A DNA stretch of 64,000 nucleotides, from the NCBI GenBank assembly GCA_951799445.1, contig OX637289.1:11809321-11873320 (forward strand). The letters are read 5' to 3'. Source of the DNA: Pseudisothecium myosuroides (taxonomy: Eukaryota > Streptophyta > Bryopsida > Hypnales > Lembophyllaceae). The notes beneath the pieces are model-generated. The model made no database searches, had not been told where the DNA came from, and saw nothing but the letters and a program-made list of their open reading frames with translations. Below, piece by piece: positions 58,341-64,000 of this stretch (positions within the stretch are counted from its first letter, which is position 1; each line of letters opens with the position of its first letter). Position numbers and translations under genes: made by a program.

Positions 58341-59097
58341 ACTCCCAAAAGTAGTTGGCCACCATATTAATCACTTTCATAAATTGAGAAATTGGAATTA
58401 TGAAGTGAAATTTGGACATGTTGTTACACAAAAGGAAATCTACCTTCATATGTAATTTCACTTTTAGAACAAATTATATTTAGACCTATTATTATTTGCA
58501 TGAAATTTATACGTAAAAATAAAAAAATTGTGAAAAGTCAAAATGCCTCATTTTTAAATAGGAAGAATGTACACTTGACTAGAATCACACGTTACAAGTT
58601 TCATGAATTTTGGATTTTTATTGATTGAAATCTTATCGATTGAAATTTGTCCTCAAAATTTTTATTTTTTTATTTTTCACTCCATAAATTGCAAAAAAAA
58701 ATGTTTTTTATACACATAAGTTATTTGATGTTATTTTGAATTTTTATTTTATTTTTTTCAATTTATGAAATGAAAAATAAATAAAATGAAGTTTTAAAGG
58801 ACAAATTTCAATCAATAAAGATCCAAAATTCATGAAACTTGTAACATGTGATTTTAGTCAAGATGTACATTCTTCCTATTAAAAAAATGAGGCATTTTGA
58901 CTTTTCACAAAAAGTTTATTTTTATGCATAAATTTCATGCAAATAATAATAGGTCTGAATATAATTTGTTCTAGAAGTGAAATTACACATGAAGGTAGAT
59001 TTCCTTTTTTCCAACAACATGTCGAAATTTCACTTCATAATTCCAATTTCTCAACTTATGAGAGTGATTTATATAGTGACCAACTACTTTTGGGAGT
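58341..59097. repeat. Long inverted repeat, 757 bp (foldback element)
   Basis: The left arm from 58341 (ACTCCCAAAAGTAGTTGG) and the right arm ending at 59097 (CCAACTACTTTTGGGAGT) pair for about 330 bases each with scattered mismatches. The axis is near 58719 and an AT-rich spacer of about 100 bases separates them. Paired blocks include AGGAAATCTACCTTCAT, AAAAGTCAAAATGCCTCATTTT and TTCATGAATTTTGGATTTTTATT-type sequence. The ends are palindromic enough for a foldback transposon, but neither a TA nor a 9-bp duplication is evident. Confidence 0.85.
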
Positions 59098-60392
59098 AAT
59101 CGTATATTGACCAATACTTAGAAATGAATTCTATATTTGTCAATATTGAAGCCCTAAAGATTCAATCTCATGGATGCAAAGTAGACCCTTTTAACTCTCA
59201 TATTTATTTTAATTCAAATTCAAATCCAAATTTTTATAGCCTGTGTTTTTGAAATTAAATAAATCCCAAAGGTTTCTATTGGTTCCCTCAAATTACTTTT
59301 CAACTTCGTCAATCGAAAAGACATTGAACTTTTGACAAATTTGGATTTAATAATTGCAAAATGGACCCTTCTAATTATCATATTTTTCTTTTTAAATTCT
59401 ATATTCTTCATCGATTCATTCCACCATTTTTGTCAGAGCTTCATTTCATTTTTGGTCGTAGTGCCTCGAAGGTACGCCAATGTTGCAAAGTGAACCTTAT
59501 ATATGTCAATACAAAAATCCCAAAGGTCATTCAAAAATTGGCTAAACCAATTCCAACCTAAAGTTAATCAATGGAATAACAAAACAAAATACTATTGGTT
59601 CCACTTTTAAGAAAATCTAATTATTACATTATTATTTTTAAACTCCACTACATACATTGCAAAATATAATTCATGTTTGTATTTACTTGATACTTTGATG
59701 GATCTTTCTAATGATAAACAATGCCGATGCACATCTTTCAAATATGAACTTTCTATAAGAGTTAATCGTAAAAGCATTAAACAAAGGTTTAACTACAAAT
59801 AGTCACAAAAGGAACTCAACACCAAACTCCATCTAAACCCAACTCCAAGGTTTAGTTCCAAGGTCCAAGGTCAACATTGGAATTTCAATGCTCCAAGTTT
59901 TTTTTGTCTTGTATTTTTTTTTAAACCCCAACTCCTTGTCTAGAATTGTACACACTTTACACTCTATTATATTGCATCATTATATATGGATAAAAAAATT
60001 TACACAATGGATTGAAATTTTTGTTCATCATGTAAAAGGCAAAAGAGTTAATTGTAAAGTGTGTGCAATGCAAAACCAAGAACCAGAGGTTGAAAAAAAA
60101 AACTGACAAAATTCCTTGAAGCACCCAAACTACAATTTGATGGAGTTTGGTATGTTTCTTTTGTTCTATTTTTTAGTTAGACCTTCCCCAGACATCACTC
60201 TTACAACTGGGCTACCCTTACGATTAACTCTAATATTTGTAGTAATTTGTCACAAAGACTAAAGCAGCTTGTTCAAGGAAAAAAATAAGACAAGTCACAA
60301 GTCTTATTTCTATCAAACTTTCAACTGATGGTCTCATGGATTCATTGATTTTTGAGGTAACTACCTTTAAACAATGTTGCAACCATTTTTCA
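59098..60392. other. AT-rich spacer
   Basis: No supported gene. A plus-strand frame at 59888-60106 ends with GKRVNCKVCAMQNQ, vaguely like a BED-finger start, but nothing follows that supports it. Confidence 0.4.
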
Positions 60393-61000
60393 GCCAATGA
60401 ATGACAAAGAATCTTCTTATGTAGGATAGAAGTGCAATTGTTTGTCCTTGGAATTTTGGGTAGAAAAAGGAAATCACGCACAATAGTTTGACCTCTAATG
60501 AGTATTTTTGTTTTTTCTAGAGTAGATGATGTCATACAATGCCAAAAGGGATGATTTCCGCGATCACTAGCCAGGCGCTCGAGGGTTGTTGATATGAAAG
60601 GAATAAACTCTTGGATTCATGGGTTACTAGGCTACTAAAAGTTTAACCCTATGAGGACATTGTAGACTAGAGTGGTCTAATGGATGACTTTACTATTTCA
60701 GTGTAGAAAAAGAAAATGCACCTATTGGTCTAATAATTGGAGAATTTTTGGTGACTACCTTAGTCATGGGGGGCCATGTCCTTATAGGCTTAACCCTTGA
60801 ACGCCGGGCTGGTGACCGTGGAAATCAATCTTTTTGGCACTGCATGACATCATCTACTTTGAAAAAAACAAAAGTGCTCACTAGAGGTCAAACTACTGTT
60901 GATGATCTCCCTTTTCCACACAAAATTCTGAAGATGAATAGTTGCACTTCTATCCTACACACAAGGATTCTCTCTCATTCATCTACCAGAAAATGGCCGT
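60393..61000. repeat. Head-to-head pair of dispersed repeats
   Basis: About 60393-60600 is the reverse complement of about 60797-61000 (GACATCATCTACT, CTCA(T/C)TAGAGGTCAAACTA, TTGCACTTCTATCCTACA), separated by about 200 bases. The second copy starts TTAACCCTTGAACGCC. The same family occurs at 17722 and 55692. Confidence 0.75.
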
Positions 61001-61879
61001 AGCGTTGTTTATGAGTGAAGCTGAAGATACCATACATGCTTTACAATTCAACCAAGCCAAAGAAAAGCAATCAACTCCTTTGCGCTCGCATTGGCCAAGC
61101 TGGGACCACGATTTCGTCTCCCGATCACTCAATGAGCGAGTGATCACAATTTTTTTTAATTTACAACTGGCTGCACACCGCTTGCAGTACGTTATGACTG
61201 AGATTTTGACTGACACTGGCTGGCCCAACTTTCTGCAGAGCCTGACTTCGTCAACTCCCACAAAAACAAAACAAAACTTTGTGTGAAAACTTAACTTAAG
61301 AGTGGTATGCACAAGTAATTGTTCCACTGATTTTAATTGATCTGTCTGCCAAAGTATCTGCACGAGGGACCCATTTGTTTTGTGTATGGGCGATGTTGGG
61401 TTGGGATTGGACGGAGAAGGTCATTGCAAGTGGCAACTTGGAGTGTGGATGAGAGAGAGTGTGTGTGTGTGTGTTGTGGACGGCAAAAGGCTGTCTGTGT
61501 CTGTCTGTCAACTTGGGGATGGTCCATTCGCTTTGAATCTCAAGCACCGCAAATTGAGTGATAAGCTGAAGTAAGTTATCTTCGCCCCAAAAACCCCATT
61601 TCAACTCACATGGCACCGCAATGGCAGGTGGCAATATTCTTCCCTGAATGAATATGGGCCTGTGGGAAGTGGGGACCAGTGCTGGTGGATGGCATGAGGG
61701 CTACGACGAAGCTGCTGCAGTTTACCGACAAATTGGAGAATTCTTCTCATGGGCATTGGACACTTGGAGGGGGCGTCCACGACTAACTTAGCACTGCCTG
61801 TTTGGCTTGAATTATTGGGAGTCACACTAATCTTGAAATCCCACACCAATTGAATGCTAAGACACAACAATCATGCAAG
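61001..61879. other. Spacer with a short (GT)n tract
   Basis: (GT)8 or so near 61457-61475. Frames on both strands over 60942-61870 overlap each other and none has a recognisable domain. Base composition is less AT-rich than the flanks. Confidence 0.4.
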
Positions 61880-62202
61880 GTACTACACTAAATAGGGTAT
61901 TTAGTGTTGGCAAAACTATTTGCGAACCATGACACTAAATATCATTAAGCCTACTAAAGTAAGTAACATTAAATGTAATTTCTAACATTAAATATACTCT
62001 ATGGTAAATCTGAAATCTGAAAATGTTTACATTTAGTGTTAGAACTTATTAAAGGAAGGTAGAAGGAAGAGAAGGCAAAGGCGGCGCATTGAAGTTTAGC
62101 ACTACACTAATCGTCCTAAAATTGACATTTAGTGTAGGGTCAAGTAGGGTGGTAATTACACTAAATGTAATCCAACACTAAATACCCTATTTAGTGTAGT
62201 AC
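61880..62202. mobile_element. MITE with perfect 31-bp terminal repeats and internal CACTAAAT reiteration
   Basis: The ends start GTACTACACTAAATAGGGTA and are perfectly complementary for 31 bases. ACACTAAAT or its complement recurs at least six times inside. If the flanking TA (61881-61882, 62200-62201) is the target duplication, it is a Tc1/mariner-type element; CACTAAATAGGG as the real start would instead suggest CACTA. Contains a GC-richer AAGGCGGCGCATTG core. Confidence 0.8.
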
Positions 62203-62330
62203 TGACCATCTGACCATCATCTGAGTTTCATCAATTGCTGTCCATAATGCAGCTAAGGTAGAGGCACCAGTAGCAGCAATTTTGGAGCAGATCGTGAGCA
62301 ATATGAGGTGGTGGAAATTTTTCCCATGTA

Positions 62331-62910
62331 TTCCCTCCGTCCCAAAATAAATCCAGGGTTTCTTAGAAATGGCTAGAATAATGCATGAGTTTCTCCTATT
62401 TTCAAGAGATTGTATAGTTACTATAGCTTCTACTAAAGCCCACTAGATGTGAAAGAATGGAAGTCAATAGTGAAGTGGTGCATGTTGAAAACAAGCGACA
62501 AAAGTGACAATTTTTTGCCCTTTTTGGAACTGCTCTAGTGGTATTAATTTTGATCATTCTCCGTGCAACATTGATGCAATGACGTCCATTTATGTCCTCT
62601 GTATTCAATTTCAACAATGTCTTGTGATTCAACTCAAGGAAAAACTCAACAAGAGATTTGTTAGTAGTAATTTTTGTATAGTTTTGGAATGATTTCTTCA
62701 CCTTTGGTTGGTTAGAAGTTGTGTTTGGATTCCCTTTGTAGGGATTGAATTGCTATATAGTCATTGGAGCATGACATCTGCAGATTCTTTTGCTTCAGGG
62801 TGTTCAAATTAGCTTCAATTGTTGTTCATCAAGTTGTGGAGAGCCAATGTCAAATTTAGTTTGGGACAAGTATATTTAGAAACCCTTAATTTAATTTGGG
62901 ATAGAAGGAG
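62331..62910. mobile_element. Stowaway-like (Tc1/mariner type) MITE
   Basis: 580 bp flanked by TA (62329-62330, 62911-62912). Left end TTCCCTCCGTCCCAAAATAA, right end TTAATTTGGGATAGAAGGAG; the CCCTCCGTCCCA signature is typical of Stowaway. The internal frames at 62402-62701 are not supported as genes. Confidence 0.85.
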
Positions 62911-62933
62911 TAGGAAGATAGGAAATATGGGGA

Positions 62934-63210
62934 TTGCAAATTTTTTAGAATTTTATTCCTGAAATTGAAATTATTGTGAATTTTGGGAGTTAAAAAGTAC
63001 TCTTTACCAATAGCCAATGTCTAGAGTCTTCCAATTCCAATAATTCAAGAACTACTTTCCCGCTCACTACTTCCTACTTTCTTACTTACTACTTCAGGAC
63101 AAGTGTCCCAAACTTGAAAAGGACCAAAAAATACATTCCAAGCTTCAATTAGAAATCTATTCTAGCCTAAGGTTGGAAACAGCGCACAAGTTGGATACTA
63201 GACATGGTTG
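62934..63210. repeat. Dispersed repeat, copy of 282-555
   Basis: Aligns with 282-555 in the same orientation (GAAATTATTGTGAATTTTGGG-like, AGCCAATGT, TCTTCCAATT, AACTTGAAAAGGA, CATTC(T/C)AAGCTT). Class unknown. Confidence 0.6.
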
Positions 63211-63228
63211 ACAATTGGTACCTCTACC

Positions 63229-64000
63229 TTAACCCCTAAAGGACCAATATGCATTTTTTGGCAGTATAGAAATTTTGGGCAGGTACGTGCGACTAGAGAT
63301 TTCCATATTTTGGGCTGAAATTTTAATAGAAGGTGGGAACGAGGAATAACTTTCATATGCACTAAATTTCATGACATTTGGAAATAGGAGTCAAAAGTTA
63401 TGGCCTAATATGTTACTTTTTTTTGTAACTGGGCAATTCGGGCAGATAAAAAAAAATCACTTTTTTTGAAAAAAAAAATTGAAATTGGTTTTCTAAAGTT
63501 AAATATACATGGAAAGCTTTGAATCATTCCATTTCGACCAATGAGTCAAAAGTTATGAGGAGTTTTAGTTTGCGAGCAATTATGGATTCTATACTCTAAA
63601 ATAAACTTTAAACGACTTCAAAGGTTGTTTATTTCATTCAATTTTCAATATTTTTTGAAAAAAATAAAATCATAAGATGTAAATTGTTTATAACAACATT
63701 ATAACCATTTTTCAATTCCATAATTAAATTCTTAACAATTTAGTATTTTGAATCATTCTCTACTTCTTTCTACTTACTATTCTTTTCCTATATGTTGTAC
63801 AATTCCAAATGACTTGAAAATTTTCAAGCATGTAAAAAACTTGTTCAGATAAAAGAATCCAAAGAAACACCACCATTTTGAACATTTATTCATAAAAAAG
63901 TGAGCTTATGAAGTGCATCCGTCGGGGGTTTCGTAGGGCCAAAAAAAAGATTTTGTCAATTCAAACACTAATATCTTGCAATCCACACAGTGGAAATTTC
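63229..64000 (+). mobile_element. TTAA MITE, piggyBac type, subfamily B, cut by window end
   Basis: Begins TTAACCCCTAAAGGACC and shares with 25665-26596 the subfamily B words TTAATAGAAGGTGGGA, GTTATGGCCTAATATGTTAC and AAGCTTTGAATCATTCCATT-like sequence, in inverted orientation. The other end should lie about 160 bases beyond the window. Confidence 0.88.

Noticed and set aside
59888..60106. Possible BED-finger fragment (NCKVC)
   Set aside because: A single short motif without the rest of the finger or any transposase sequence after it.
61337..61574. Two overlapping plus-strand frames with VCVCV
   Set aside because: Valine/cysteine runs are the translation of a (GT)n tract; no domain.
1..64000. 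CRISPR arrays, tRNA and rRNA genes
   Set aside because: No regular short repeats with unique spacers, no cloverleaf or rRNA core sequence was recognised on reading both strands.

Overview
The window looks like nuclear DNA of a land plant, probably a seed-free one such as a bryophyte, lycophyte or fern. The two real genes encode a plant organic cation/carnitine transporter (OCT type) and a plant Rab GDP-dissociation inhibitor. Both have short spliceosomal introns with GT-AG borders. The hAT transposase relic is of a type I associate with seed-free plants, which is a memory-based inference, so the placement is only moderately secure. GC-rich exons sit in very AT-rich, repeat-filled spacer. I saw no tRNA, rRNA, CRISPR array or bacterial operon.

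Layout: 1-1.9 kb is AT-rich spacer. About 1.9-7.3 kb holds an OCT-type transporter on the + strand (three coding exons, 591 aa) behind a G-box and two GAATATTC palindromes. 8.7-11.4 kb has a tandem duplication, a 28-bp minisatellite and a 116-nt hairpin that resembles a microRNA precursor. 11.7-44.2 kb is almost entirely transposons and their footprints. 45.3-47.9 kb is a broken Rab-GDI copy, and 48.8-53.2 kb is the intact Rab-GDI gene on the - strand (13 exons, 444 aa). 53.4-64 kb is again transposon-rich.

The main discovery is a family of non-coding elements of about 0.91-0.94 kb that insert at TTAA and end in CCCCTAAAGGACC-type inverted repeats. This is the architecture of piggyBac-type MITEs. 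I find twelve copies (three subfamilies, one old copy, one doubtful fragment, one cut off by the window edge). A paralogous unfilled site within the window confirms TTAA target duplication. One copy (31344-40507) was split by an 8.2-kb hAT element with 8-bp target duplications, and that element was itself split by a 3.4-kb CACTA element with a TTG duplication. This is a three-level nest in which every border can be read.

Other elements with readable borders are three hAT MITEs (one directly upstream of the Rab-GDI gene), a CACTA foldback MITE, two Stowaway-like elements, a two-member family with 4-bp target duplications that I could not place, a 757-bp long inverted repeat, and other foldbacks. 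A relic of Rab-GDI exons 9-10 at 21.3-21.6 kb lies on the same strand and in the correct order relative to the broken copy at 45-48 kb. The broken copy may therefore be one tandem duplicate pulled apart by about 24 kb of transposon insertions.

The two genes have no evident functional link: one is a membrane transporter, the other a housekeeping regulator of vesicle traffic. They share the window only by position.
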